Shown piece after piece: positions 56,201 through 63,931 of a stretch of 64,000 nucleotides of DNA (its first letter is position 1; each line of letters begins with the position of its first letter). This stretch comes from an uncultured Schlesneria sp. (lineage in GTDB: Bacteria > Planctomycetota > Planctomycetia > Planctomycetales > Planctomycetaceae). The notes below the pieces were generated by a model. That model saw only the letters and a list, made by a program, of their open reading frames with translations. It was not told the DNA's origin and made no database searches. The stretch is taken from assembly GCA_903904835.1 (NCBI GenBank), contig CAIVEI010000051.1, forward strand, positions 1-64,000, given 5' to 3'. A program made the position numbers and the translations under genes.

Positions 56201-56451
56201 AAGCAGGGACCGTCGATGAAGCGAGCAAATCGATTCGCCGTGCGATTGAGCTTTATCCAGGTTCGCCACTCAGGCCGGTCCTGCGATTTTATCTTGAATG
56301 CTTGACCGGTGAACAAATCGAACCGAAGCCTGCGGAATCGATAGTGGAAGAGCTGTTCGACCTGACGGAAAAAGAAACCGAGAAGAACGCTGAGTTGGAA
56401 CCAAAACAAGAGCCAGAAGCGAAACCGACTAAAGAATCAAAAAAGGAATAG
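53296..56451 (+). CDS. Membrane protein with GT39-like N-terminal part and TPR-like C-terminus
   Basis: About 1051 residues from ATG 53296 (MSDIVTESSDES); an open extension of 25 codons upstream is less likely. Residues 1-70 are acidic. From about 72 to 440 there are about nine membrane segments (VIRWVVVGLALLLGISQ, VFSVAGGIGLSIVQGLLAG, GSVCAVLALLVCYSQFTV), with the order resembling a polyprenyl-linked glycosyltransferase or O-antigen ligase-type protein but without a motif I could identify. The remaining 600 residues are soluble with TPR-like helical pairs (GYRVLGMGYTILGKLESEIL, YYQAVAALQQANVLKPGDNG, LVLGGWLMEVGRGREAETIF, ATYQIALAQMEAGTVDEASK) and a lysine/glutamate-rich tail. Function unknown. 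Confidence 0.75.
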   Translation: MSDIVTESSDESIESKSAANDPSATNLDGSTSADQLPGQAISPLSPEEDGLPEWEPLTPELVEDEAIRGDFVIRWVVVGLALLLGISQISETRTLLHLKNGEYLLSHGLLPGAKDVFTYTANDRKWVNLSWLFDIAAASVFSVAGGIGLSIVQGLLAGLTFGLIVHAVRPNIRTWWGSVCAVLALLVCYSQFTVQPELVTLLGLSFVLWTLIRSDEPGQSGRLWILVPAFLIWAQFDQRAWFGWFLLLLWAMGDYLSRKSSTLSEKGPLGTVAILSFAAVAVHPFLWESWLAPIRMYFTDYPALRFAYPQPSSADQVFHEIWKPFFWRSINHRGIAALVLAGATVVTMVLNGSRFRWSHLCAFLGFNMLSLFATHELAAASLVNCVLSTINAQEWYREKFGQVYSVDWRELLFSRGGRAVTVVSFFALAWLVLSGRLDGPGGKRTGLGFDDQLASAMSGYQKQNFHLVDDQPYNFSLRQGDLMIWGGLKPFVDSRAGLFFGDKTTNLLDVHNKTRQSLRQKQDAVEGSIDPVFWKETFNKYHIRQAWPRLTGPFQAPDYATFYALLSTRDFELSDLNSATAIFLRKDISDETVDSNLKDYPFDLIDRGFRTKSKRVEDFTREWSKPASTYDNLFALRRPNDPAGVQVGQHYVNLMLIRRGPQTAASALLAIRNANDGLRNDSNSAEGYRVLGMGYTILGKLESEILSQQGVPSSPNLMRYYQAVAALQQANVLKPGDNGINQLLMQQYRSMNKVDVQLDLMKKLKQLRPYSKSMTEDQRQEREGIVNAIDQLYEPVAEVQALVDKAMSEGKDRFQVAAGAYQMGCVLIAVKTLEEDAIYLEKNPQAKLVLGGWLMEVGRGREAETIFESLEGFAVERSLTGWRDSAAISALTVANYSRAIKLWGDQRDMAASTPITQTMFTLPFLTLNPLWMGPDAYPTSNLGATAQVIQGVRNEGSLATYQIALAQMEAGTVDEASKSIRRAIELYPGSPLRPVLRFYLECLTGEQIEPKPAESIVEELFDLTEKETEKNAELEPKQEPEAKPTKESKKE

Positions 56452-56496
56452 ACTCATCGTCTCTCGGTAAGGCGTTGATCGCCAGGAAAGGCAACA

Positions 56497-56961
56497 ATGA
56501 CAGGATCGCGCTGGACTTCGTTAGGTGCCATCTTCTGTTTGTTCTCTGTGGCATTCGGAGCGTTTGCGGCACACGGACTGGATCGGGTCTTCGTGGAAAA
56601 GTACGCGGGACGCACTCGTGAAGTGGGTGGTCAGACGCTACCACTGGCGACAAAGTTCTTAAATGACTTTAAGACCGGGGCGGAGTACCAGATGTATCAC
56701 GGGCTAGGCCTGATCGCGGTCGGTTTGATCTTAGATCGTCGCCCATCGCGCGCTGCGAGAATCGCCGCATGGATGTTTGCGGCAGGAATCGTGCTGTTTT
56801 CCGGAAGTTTGTACATCCTCACGCTGACAGGCGTCACGAAATGGGGCGCCGTAACCCCTTTTGGCGGCCTCGCGTTTCTCGTTGGCTGGTTCTTTCTTTC
56901 GTTGGCCGCAATGGGAAAAGCTGCCGATGTTGTGCGCGCGTCTCCTGACCTCGAACACTGA
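56497..56961 (+). CDS. DUF423 membrane protein
   Basis: 154 residues with four membrane helices. The family signature is clear at the start (SLGAIFCLFSVAFGAFAAHGL), with TGAEYQMYHGLGLIAVGLIL in the middle and GVTKWGAVTPFGGLAFLVGW near the end. Compared with E. coli YgdD it has an extra loop of about 20 residues after the first helix. Function unknown. It follows the TPR protein after 45 nt and is probably co-transcribed. Confidence 0.9.
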   Translation: MTGSRWTSLGAIFCLFSVAFGAFAAHGLDRVFVEKYAGRTREVGGQTLPLATKFLNDFKTGAEYQMYHGLGLIAVGLILDRRPSRAARIAAWMFAAGIVLFSGSLYILTLTGVTKWGAVTPFGGLAFLVGWFFLSLAAMGKAADVVRASPDLEH

Positions 56962-57273
56962 TCGACCGAAGGCCTCCTCTTCTTATTTTACGCCGTTTAT
57001 CCTCTTCACATCGTTTTCTCGTCCTGCGTTTTAATGCGACCATGTCCACAGGCCCCGCAACGAATTTGTCAACTTTTGTGTTGTCGACTTCCAGCCGAAA
57101 GTAGATGTTGTGTGGCACGGGCTGAAGCCCATGCCATGGTTTGTGTTTCGCCATGAAACCACTTCCCGTTCCCGAGAAATTACCGCACTTTTGACAGCGA
57201 CTATTGTTTTAATTCGTTTCAGGGGTACAATCCGACAAGCGAAAAAACAATTTTACGGCTGGAAACTTGCTCG
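56962..57273. promoter_or_regulatory. sufR upstream region with hairpin and candidate promoter
   Basis: A short inverted repeat lies at 57113-57136 (TGGCACGGGCT with AGCCCATGCCA, one mismatch). Downstream, TTGTTT at 57204-57209, a 16-bp spacer and TACAAT at 57226-57231 form a possible promoter about 40 nt before sufR. A second -35-like TTGACA lies at 57191 but has no matching -10. No SufR operator was identified with confidence. Confidence 0.4.
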
Positions 57274-57903
57274 ATGAAGGCAACTTTGGAACACGATGAC
57301 GAACAGTTTCTACTGAGCCTGCAACGGCTTGGAGCGGGGACGGTTCAAGATTTGTGTACCGCCGCCGGGGTGACCGCAACTGCGGTTCGGTTGCGATTAA
57401 ATCGATTGCAGTCGCTGGGGTTGGTTGACCGTCAAACGATTCGAGAAGGTCGGGGTCGGCCTCATCACACGTACAAAATCACGGAACAAGGCCAACGCCA
57501 ACTGGGCGATAACTACTCGGAATTGGCTCGTTTGTTGTGGAGCGAATTGCAGAAGATCGATGAGGTCGATGTTCGTCAGCGGGTCACGGGACGAATTCGC
57601 GACGCCATGGTTCGGCAGTACGGTGCTAATGTCCGAGGTTCCGTGCTTTCTGGCCGGTTCGCGGAATTGGGTGTTGCTCTTTCAGAACGCGGTTTTTCGG
57701 TTGAAATCGGCGAGAACGACAACAAATTGCCAATTTTGCGAGAAAACCACTGTCCCTACCACGATCTGGCGCAGCAGGATTCGGGAATTTGCGAGTTGGA
57801 ACAACAGGTGTTCGAGCAGGTTTTAGGAGTTCCTTTGACGCTGGCTTCATGTTGTCGAGACGGTGATCATTGCTGTGAGTTTCATCCAGCACCAGCAAAC
57901 TGA
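57274..57903 (+). CDS. sufR: SufR-like iron-sulfur sensing transcriptional regulator
   Basis: 209 residues. The N-terminal winged helix reads LQRLGAGTVQDLCTAAGVTA, TAVRLRLNRLQSLGLVDRQT and GRGRPHHTYKITEQGQRQLG, as in SufR/DeoR-type regulators. The C-terminal half carries cysteines that could bind a cluster: Cys160 and Cys173 spaced by 12 residues as in known SufR, then Cys193/194 and Cys200/201. SufR represses suf genes when clusters are plentiful. It is the first gene of the suf locus on the same strand, as expected for autoregulation. Confidence 0.88.
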   Translation: MKATLEHDDEQFLLSLQRLGAGTVQDLCTAAGVTATAVRLRLNRLQSLGLVDRQTIREGRGRPHHTYKITEQGQRQLGDNYSELARLLWSELQKIDEVDVRQRVTGRIRDAMVRQYGANVRGSVLSGRFAELGVALSERGFSVEIGENDNKLPILRENHCPYHDLAQQDSGICELEQQVFEQVLGVPLTLASCCRDGDHCCEFHPAPAN

Positions 57904-58026
57904 TCCTGACGCAAGGTTTTGATGGTTGATCGGGTGAAACACGGAACGAATGCTGGTAGAGTTTGGGCTTTGGAGAAGTGTCTCAACTCAATTCCACCAA
58001 AGAGATAAGAAACGGACGGAACGATC

Positions 58027-58590
58027 ATGACGACTTGGATTGAAGGCCGATTTGAAGAGAACGTCATCACCACATCGCTGGAACAGGCGATGAATTGGGC
58101 TCGCCAGTCGAGCATCTGGCCAATGACGTTCGGACTGGCCTGTTGTGCGATCGAAATGATGGCTGCGGGTGCAAGCCGTTTCGACATGGACCGATTCGGA
58201 GCCGGTGCCTTCCGTGCAACTCCTCGGCAAGCTGATTTGATGATCGTCGCGGGCACCGTGACCTACAAAATGGCTAGTCGCGTTCGCCGTCTTTACGAAC
58301 AAATGCCCGATCCCAAGTACGTCATTGCGATGGGTGCTTGCACAGTCGGCGGTGGTCCTTACTTCAAGTACGGCTATCATGTTGTGAAGGGCGTTGATCT
58401 GGTTGTGCCTGTGGACGTGTATGTTCCTGGTTGCCCACCGCGTCCTGAAGCGTTGCTCGAAGGGTTGATGCGAATTCAAGATAAGATTAAGGCGAAGAAG
58501 ATTACTCGAAGTCAAGAAATTCTTCCCATTCCGCACCATACAGGTCGAGTGTCGTTGCCAATTATTCAGAACCTGACCGAAGTTGTTTGA
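58027..58590 (+). CDS. nuoB: NADH-quinone oxidoreductase subunit B (NuoB), solitary
   Basis: 187 residues, close to full length. All four N2-cluster ligands are present: Cys39 and Cys40 in [10 protein letters not shown], Cys105 in MGACTVGGG and Cys136 in [23 protein letters not shown] and [19 protein letters not shown] are strongly conserved. NuoB carries the last Fe-S cluster of complex I. None of the other nuo genes is nearby; instead it lies between sufR and sufC, 123 nt after sufR. It may belong to a dispersed complex I operon or be co-expressed because it needs Fe-S insertion (inference). Confidence 0.93.
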   Translation: MTTWIEGRFEENVITTSLEQAMNWARQSSIWPMTFGLACCAIEMMAAGASRFDMDRFGAGAFRATPRQADLMIVAGTVTYKMASRVRRLYEQMPDPKYVIAMGACTVGGGPYFKYGYHVVKGVDLVVPVDVYVPGCPPRPEALLEGLMRIQDKIKAKKITRSQEILPIPHHTGRVSLPIIQNLTEVV

Positions 58591-58676
58591 ACGTTTTCCT
58601 GAAATGTCGTCCGCGTTGCGTGAATGGCGTGGCCTTTGAAATCCCTCGCCGTTCGCAAACGAAAAGAGTTTGAAAA

Positions 58677-59507
58677 ATGTCCAGCCTGCTGAAAATTACT
58701 GATCTCCACGTATCTGTCGATGAAAAGCCCATTTTAAAAGGGGTTAGTCTCGAAATCCGCCAGGGTGAAATCCACGCACTGATGGGACCGAACGGTTCTG
58801 GCAAAAGTACTCTTGCCTACACCCTTGTCGGACATCCAAAGTACGAAGTCACCAGCGGCATGATCGAAATCGACGGAGTTCCACTCAACGATCTCGATCC
58901 TTGTGAGCGAGCACGACTCGGGATGTTTCTGGCGTTTCAATACCCGGTCACGATTCCTGGCGTGAAGGTGGCTGACTTCCTCAGGCACGCTGTCACCAAC
59001 ATTCGAAACCCCGCCCGCAAAGAAGGTGAAAGCCTTATTCCGATGCGAGATTTCCGTAAGGAATTGAAAGATCGCATGGAAGAACTGGGGATGGATGTCG
59101 AATTCGCTCGACGTTACTTGAATGAAGGGTTTTCAGGCGGCGAGAAAAAGCGAATGGAGATTCTCCAACTGGCGATGCTTCAGCCAAAGTTCGCGATTCT
59201 CGACGAAACCGACAGTGGACTGGACAGTGACGCTGTTCGTGTCGTCAGCGAAGGTCTGCGAAAGCTGGCCGGGCCTCAGATGGGTGTGCTAATCATCACG
59301 CATCATGAACGGTTGCTGGAATACAATGTTCCGCAATTCACTCATGTGATTCTGGCCGGAAGAATCGTAGAAACCGGCGATGCCTCGCTGGCCCATGAAC
59401 TTCATAATCACGGCTATGCCGCTGTTCGCCAGCGACACCCGGCCGAGGCGGCGGAAGAACAGGAACATCAAAAAGTTGCCCCCAAGGCTGTAGCAGTCGC
59501 ACATTGA
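58677..59507 (+). CDS. sufC: SufC, ATPase of the Fe-S scaffold complex
   Basis: 276 residues; Walker A GPNGSGKST, the SufC-specific LFLAFQYPVTIPGVKVADFL (here MFLAFQYP), signature GFSGGEKKRMEILQLAML, Walker B FAILDETDSGLDSDAVRVVS and H-loop ITHHERLL. The D-E-T-D-S-G-L-D stretch is diagnostic of SufC. The C-terminal 25 residues are a histidine- and lysine-rich extension beyond the usual end. SufC dimerises on SufB/SufD and drives cluster assembly. SufB starts 124 nt downstream, after a short tandem repeat. Confidence 0.96.
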   Translation: MSSLLKITDLHVSVDEKPILKGVSLEIRQGEIHALMGPNGSGKSTLAYTLVGHPKYEVTSGMIEIDGVPLNDLDPCERARLGMFLAFQYPVTIPGVKVADFLRHAVTNIRNPARKEGESLIPMRDFRKELKDRMEELGMDVEFARRYLNEGFSGGEKKRMEILQLAMLQPKFAILDETDSGLDSDAVRVVSEGLRKLAGPQMGVLIITHHERLLEYNVPQFTHVILAGRIVETGDASLAHELHNHGYAAVRQRHPAEAAEEQEHQKVAPKAVAVAH

Positions 59508-59516
59508 GAATCTTTC

Positions 59517-59598
59517 GCAGACGGAAATAGAACAACCGCTGTAGAAGACAGAACTAGAAACAACTGCTGTCGAAGACGGAAATAGAAACAAAGAACAG
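59517..59598. repeat. Three imperfect 27-28-nt tandem repeats between sufC and sufB
   Basis: Units at 59517-59543, 59544-59571 and 59572-59598 share the pattern G(C/A)AGAC-GAA-TAGAA-CAA. They lie in the intergenic leader of sufB. Confidence 0.7.
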
Positions 59599-59631
59599 AC
59601 AATCATTTCGCGGTAGGGATATCCACCAATT

Positions 59632-61050
59632 ATGACGACTGATGTACCAGTTCTTGATGACGAAATTGGCGTAGGCGATTATCAATATGGGTTTCACGAC
59701 CCCACAGATAAATACGTCTTCAAAAGCCGTCGCGGACTTGACCGCGACATTGTTCATCAGATCTCGGAAATGAAGAGCGAACCGATGTGGATGCGCGAGT
59801 TCCGACTCGAAGCACTCGATCTGTTCTACAGTAAGCCGATGCCCACGTGGGGGGGCGACATGTCTGAACTCGATTTTCAGAACATGTTCTACTTCGTGAA
59901 GGCGTCACAGGGACAGGAGAAATCCTGGGATGACGTCCCTGACGACATCCGTAAGACCTACGATCGACTCGGTATTCCTGAAGCGGAAAAGAAATATCTG
60001 GCTGGCGTTAAGGCTCAGTACGAATCCGAAGTCGTCTACGGCAGTCTTCAGGAAGACTTGGCAAAACAAGGCGTGATCTTTACCGACACCGATTCGGCTG
60101 TTCGAGATTATCCCGATCTGGTTCGCGAGTACTTCGGTACCGTGATTCCGTCGGCAGATAACAAATTCGCGGCATTGAATTCCGCAGTCTGGTCAGGTGG
60201 TTCGTTCATCTATGTCCCTAAAGGGGTGAAGATCGAATTTCCGCTTCAGGCTTATTTCCGCATCAATACTCAAAACATGGGTCAGTTCGAGCGGACGCTG
60301 ATCATCGTCGACGAGGGGGCTTCGGTTCACTACGTTGAAGGCTGTACGGCTCCGACCTATAGCAGCGACAGTCTTCATTCGGCCGTCGTCGAAATTCTCG
60401 TCAAACGAGGTGGTCGTTGTCGCTATACGACAATCCAGAACTGGTCAAACAACGTGTACAACCTCGTCACCAAGCGAGCCAAAGCCTATGGCGATTCGCT
60501 GATGGAATGGGTTGACGGAAATCTCGGCTCGAAGCTAACGATGAAGTACCCGGCGATTTATCTGATGGAGCCAGGTGCTCGGGGTGAAACACTATCGATT
60601 GCGTTTGCCGGTAAAGGACAGCATCAGGATGCAGGGGCCAAGATGGTCCACTGTGCTCCGTATACATCCAGCCGAGTCATTTCGAAAAGTATTTCAAAGG
60701 ATGGCGGTCGGGCGGGGTATCGTGGGCTGGTCAAAGCGACTCACGACGCCCATCACTGCAAGAGCAACGTCGTCTGTGACGCATTGATTCTCGACTCGCA
60801 CAGCCGAAGCGATACGTATCCGTACATCGAAGTCAACCACGACAATCTGACGATCGAGCACGAAGCGTCAGTATCGAAGATTGCTGAAGAACAACTGCTC
60901 TATCTGATGAGTCGCGGCATGAGCGAAACCGAAGCGTCAGCGATGATCGTGACAGGCTTTATCGAACCACTCGTTAAAGAATTGCCCATGGAGTACGCGG
61001 TCGAAATGAATCGCTTGATCGAACTGCAGATGGAAGGGAGTGTCGGGTAA
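59632..61050 (+). CDS. sufB: SufB, Fe-S scaffold subunit
   Basis: 472 residues, usual length. Landmarks: [20 protein letters not shown] at about 40, [20 protein letters not shown] and [38 protein letters not shown] with the scaffold Cys, [20 protein letters not shown], then [20 protein letters not shown] with His and Cys and [20 protein letters not shown]. This is the complete SufB beta-helix protein. It assembles with SufC and SufD to build [4Fe-4S] clusters. SufD begins 12 nt downstream. Confidence 0.97.
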   Translation: MTTDVPVLDDEIGVGDYQYGFHDPTDKYVFKSRRGLDRDIVHQISEMKSEPMWMREFRLEALDLFYSKPMPTWGGDMSELDFQNMFYFVKASQGQEKSWDDVPDDIRKTYDRLGIPEAEKKYLAGVKAQYESEVVYGSLQEDLAKQGVIFTDTDSAVRDYPDLVREYFGTVIPSADNKFAALNSAVWSGGSFIYVPKGVKIEFPLQAYFRINTQNMGQFERTLIIVDEGASVHYVEGCTAPTYSSDSLHSAVVEILVKRGGRCRYTTIQNWSNNVYNLVTKRAKAYGDSLMEWVDGNLGSKLTMKYPAIYLMEPGARGETLSIAFAGKGQHQDAGAKMVHCAPYTSSRVISKSISKDGGRAGYRGLVKATHDAHHCKSNVVCDALILDSHSRSDTYPYIEVNHDNLTIEHEASVSKIAEEQLLYLMSRGMSETEASAMIVTGFIEPLVKELPMEYAVEMNRLIELQMEGSVG

Positions 61051-61062
61051 ATTTCCGAAGCT

Positions 61063-62379
61063 ATGTTGACTGTGACTCCCTCCCGTACCACTGCGTTTGA
61101 TGTCGATGTGTTTGAGCAATTTATTGCCTCGCGCCGTGAACCTGAATGGGTGACCGATCTGCGACGCAATGCGTTCGAGATCTATCGCGAACTGCTCGCG
61201 TCTGAACTCGATCCCGAAGAATGGAAACGGGTCGATATTCGTGCGTTTCGGGCCGAGAAATTCTCGATCCCGACGGCAACGAAACCGGCGGCCGCGTTTG
61301 ACACGCTGCTTGCAGATCGAGCTGAATTTGCTGGCTTCATCACCCATATTGACACCGTTAGCTCTTCAGCGAAGCTCGATGAAGAGTTGGCCAAAAAAGG
61401 GGTTCTGTTCGGCAGCCTCAGCGAGCTTATTCAGACCCATGGTGACGTTTTAAAGCCGCATCTGATGACCCGGGCTGTCATGCCGGACGCCGATCGTTTT
61501 GCCGCGTGGCATGCCGCGTTCTGGACAGGTGGAACGGTGCTGTACGTTCCGCGTAATGTTCAAATTGAAAAGCCGTTGTATAGCCTGCTTGGTCTCGCGA
61601 CAGACGGTGCTGCCGACTTCAGTCACACGCTGATCATCCTTGAAGAAGGTGCGTCGGCCACATTGCTTGAAGAAACAGCATCAGCTTCGTCCACTGCCGC
61701 CGGTCTTCACGTTGGTGCAGTTGAACTGTTGCTGGCAGCTCGATCGAACCTCTGTTATGTGCAAATTCAGAACTGGAACGATAAAGTCTGGCACTTTGCT
61801 CATCAAGCCGGGCGAGTCGAAGCGAGTGCGTCGCTGCAATGGACCGCAGGTGCTATTGGTGCCAAACTGGCTCACATCCACCAGGAAGTGTTCCTCGATG
61901 GTAAGGGAGCTGCTGCGGAAGTGAATGGGGTCACGTTTGCCAGCGAAAAGCAAATGATCTCGTACTACACACAGCAAACGCATAATGCCCCGAATACTCA
62001 CAGCGATCTGTTGTATAAGGACGTCGTTCGGGATCATGCCCGGTGCGTCTGGCGCGGGATGATCAAGGTTGCAAAGGATGCGCAGAAGACCGATGGTTAT
62101 CAGAGGAACGACAGCCTGTTGCTAAGCGAAACCTGCCGCGTGGATGCGATCCCTGGCCTTGAGATCGAAGCCGACGATGTGCGATGCACCCACGGTGCGA
62201 CGTGCGGCCAGGTTGATGAAGAACAACTCTTTTACTGTATGTGCCGCGGACTCAGACGCATGGAAGCCATGCATCTGATCGTGGAAGGCTTCTTCCAAAG
62301 GGTGTACGACCGAATTCCTGTCGAAATCGTTCGAGAAACACTTGGTCAGGCCGTGGAACGAAAGCTTGGGATCTCCTGA
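61063..62379 (+). CDS. sufD: SufD, Fe-S scaffold subunit
   Basis: 438 residues from ATG 61063. SufD features: YVPRNVQIEKPLYSLLGLAT, HTLIILEEGASATLLEETAS, VQIQNWNDKVWHFAHQAGRV and the C-terminal domain CTHGATCGQVDEEQLFYCMCR, GLRRMEAMHLIVEGFFQRVY, where the His is catalytic-type in SufD. It is shorter than SufB and paired with it as usual. It is followed 23 nt later by the Rieske gene. Confidence 0.96.
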   Translation: MLTVTPSRTTAFDVDVFEQFIASRREPEWVTDLRRNAFEIYRELLASELDPEEWKRVDIRAFRAEKFSIPTATKPAAAFDTLLADRAEFAGFITHIDTVSSSAKLDEELAKKGVLFGSLSELIQTHGDVLKPHLMTRAVMPDADRFAAWHAAFWTGGTVLYVPRNVQIEKPLYSLLGLATDGAADFSHTLIILEEGASATLLEETASASSTAAGLHVGAVELLLAARSNLCYVQIQNWNDKVWHFAHQAGRVEASASLQWTAGAIGAKLAHIHQEVFLDGKGAAAEVNGVTFASEKQMISYYTQQTHNAPNTHSDLLYKDVVRDHARCVWRGMIKVAKDAQKTDGYQRNDSLLLSETCRVDAIPGLEIEADDVRCTHGATCGQVDEEQLFYCMCRGLRRMEAMHLIVEGFFQRVYDRIPVEIVRETLGQAVERKLGIS

Positions 62380-62402
62380 GCTGTTGGAAAGTATTGCCCT
62401 GC

Positions 62403-62714
62403 ATGCCAGAATTTGAACGTGTTGCTGCGATCAGTGAAATCCCGTCCGGCGGACGATTGTCGATTCTTGTCGACGATATTCCCTCATTGCTGATACGTGT
62501 GGGTGACGAGTTTTTTGCAGTCGAAGATGTTTGTTCGCACGATGGCCAACCGTTAACGAATGGCCCTGTCGAAAGTTGCTCGATTACTTGCCCTCGCCAC
62601 GGTGCAAAGTTCGATCTGCGCACCGGCCAACCGCTTTGTATGCCCGCGATCGAACCGATTTCGACATTTGAAGTGCAAATTCGTGATGGCGAAATTTTTG
62701 TGAGACCCAGATGA
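62403..62714 (+). CDS. Rieske [2Fe-2S] ferredoxin
   Basis: 103 residues from ATG 62403. The two cluster-binding motifs are CSHDG (Cys44, His46) and CPRHG (Cys63, His66), with the expected spacing. The protein is a minimal Rieske domain like those accompanying suf operons, probably cytoplasmic since no signal peptide is visible. It overlaps the SufT-like gene by 4 nt (ATGA), so translation is coupled. It may pass electrons to SufBCD or a target enzyme, but the role is not established. Confidence 0.93.
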   Translation: MPEFERVAAISEIPSGGRLSILVDDIPSLLIRVGDEFFAVEDVCSHDGQPLTNGPVESCSITCPRHGAKFDLRTGQPLCMPAIEPISTFEVQIRDGEIFVRPR

Positions 62715-63244
62715 TGACTGCTGAAACTCTTTCGATTCCTATTGTGCCAGCGACGGATTGCTGCTCCGAAACAACACCAAAGGCTGATGGTCTTCCAATC
62801 GTCAGTGCACATCCGAACGCCGCGACGGAGGCTTGTTGTCATTCGCCCTCGGCAGAATTGCCGGTTGCGGCGACCTCGCATCATGAAAGTTGTTCGACCG
62901 GGCAATCTCTCGCAACTGATGTGGTTGCGTCAGACGAGAATAATGCCCCCGACGATGCCACGCTCATTGACGCGTTGCGAACGGTCATTGATCCAGAACT
63001 AATGATCAACATCGTTGATTTGGGACTGGTTTACTCAATCAACCAGACTGATCGAAAAGTTCTGGTTGAAATGACGTTAACGAGTCCCGCATGTCCCGCT
63101 GGACCACAGATCATTTCACAAGCAAAAATGGCTTTGGAAAAGATTTCTGGGATCGACGTCGCCGAAATCAAACTGACGATGTCACCCCCTTGGACACCGG
63201 ATCGGATGACTGACGATGCCCGAGACCAGTTAGGAATTTTTTAA
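62711..63244 (+). CDS. SufT-like MIP18-family protein with Cys/His-rich N-terminus
   Basis: 177 residues. The C-terminal 95 residues are a MIP18/DUF59 domain (about 83-177): LRTVIDPELMINIVDLGLVY, VLVEMTLTSPACPAGPQIIS with the conserved Cys, and GIDVAEIKLTMSPPWTPDRM. Such proteins help mature Fe-S enzymes in the SUF and CIA systems. The N-terminal 80 residues are unusual, with clusters CC at 17-18, CCH at 42-44, HH at 57-58 and Cys61, a possible extra metal or cluster site. It overlaps the Rieske gene by 4 nt and is the last gene of the locus. Confidence 0.9.
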   Translation: MMTAETLSIPIVPATDCCSETTPKADGLPIVSAHPNAATEACCHSPSAELPVAATSHHESCSTGQSLATDVVASDENNAPDDATLIDALRTVIDPELMINIVDLGLVYSINQTDRKVLVEMTLTSPACPAGPQIISQAKMALEKISGIDVAEIKLTMSPPWTPDRMTDDARDQLGIF

Positions 63245-63258
63245 AGTCAGATATTCTT

Positions 63259-63281
63259 TAGCCCGACGCGCAAGCGAGGGA
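63259..63281 (+). repeat. Dispersed element, third copy (single arm)
   Basis: TAGCCCGACGCGCAAGCGAG and three further bases match the arms at 343-367 and 396-420. No inverted partner is found nearby, so this is a solo copy just after sufT. Confidence 0.85.
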
Positions 63282-63342
63282 CGAACGTAAACCGGCGGGG
63301 ATGACGGTTTGCATCGCAACAAAACCAGTGTGCTTCTCAATG

Positions 63343-63381
63343 AAAACGGCCCGCGTGAACTTTCACGCGGGCCGTTTTTTT
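63343..63381. terminator. Bidirectional intrinsic terminator
   Basis: AACGGCCCGCGTGAA and its inverse TTCACGCGGGCCGTT form a stem of about 15 bp with a tiny loop, followed by seven T on the plus strand and preceded by four A. It separates the suf locus from the convergent membrane gene. Confidence 0.9.
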
Positions 63382-63437
63382 AATCACACAAGCTTATTCG
63401 AAGCGATCGGTCAGAGAATAATTTTGAAGATTTTCTT

Positions 63438-63794
63438 TTAGCGATCCTGGTTTACTTTTAATGAAGGCGATGATTCAGGCTTCGATGCCGGATCAATTTT
63501 CGGCCGAGAGACGGCTTCTGCGTAAAGATTATCCGATCTTGCGGTCCGCTGGCTGATGCTTGCCAATGATTCGTCGTCATCAAAGACATTTCGTGACCGC
63601 AGGTTGAGAATTCCTACTGCGAGGTAGAACAGACCCACGCCGGCCATCCCTCCGACCGCCATCCAACCTGTTAGCCAGTGGTTGACGACGGTCCCAATAC
63701 CGGCTGCGGCAAACGCACAAGCCGAAATCGCGAACGACATCTGGCTAGCCGGGCTCATCGAAAATTCCGAGTTAGTTTTTGCCAGCTTCGGCAT
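63438..63794 (-). CDS. Small membrane protein, unknown
   Basis: 118 residues with two membrane helices (about 19-38 MSFAISACAFAAAGIGTVVN and 42-67 LTGWMAVGGMAGVGLFYLAVGI), followed by a hydrophilic C-terminus (LRSRNVFDDDESLASISQRT) ending in a basic, serine-rich tail. No family was recognised. It converges on the suf locus, with the strong terminator between. Confidence 0.7.
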   Translation of the reverse strand: MPKLAKTNSEFSMSPASQMSFAISACAFAAAGIGTVVNHWLTGWMAVGGMAGVGLFYLAVGILNLRSRNVFDDDESLASISQRTARSDNLYAEAVSRPKIDPASKPESSPSLKVNQDR

Positions 63795-63870
63795 TTGTTT
63801 TGACTCGCTGTCGAATAATCTTCAAAAACCATCAGTCGCGTTGGTCTCGATGGGATCAGGTGTCGTGATA

Positions 63871-63909
63871 CTGGCCGGGTACATATGACTGACGTATGTA
63901 CCCGGCCAG
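63871..63909. repeat. Perfect 15-bp hairpin
   Basis: CTGGCCGGGTACATA (63871-63885) pairs exactly with TATGTACCCGGCCAG (63895-63909) around a 9-nt loop. It lies downstream of a minus-strand gene end at 63932 and could terminate it, although no T tract follows. Confidence 0.75.
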
Positions 63910-63931
63910 AAATCAACTCGTCGAGGGTCGA

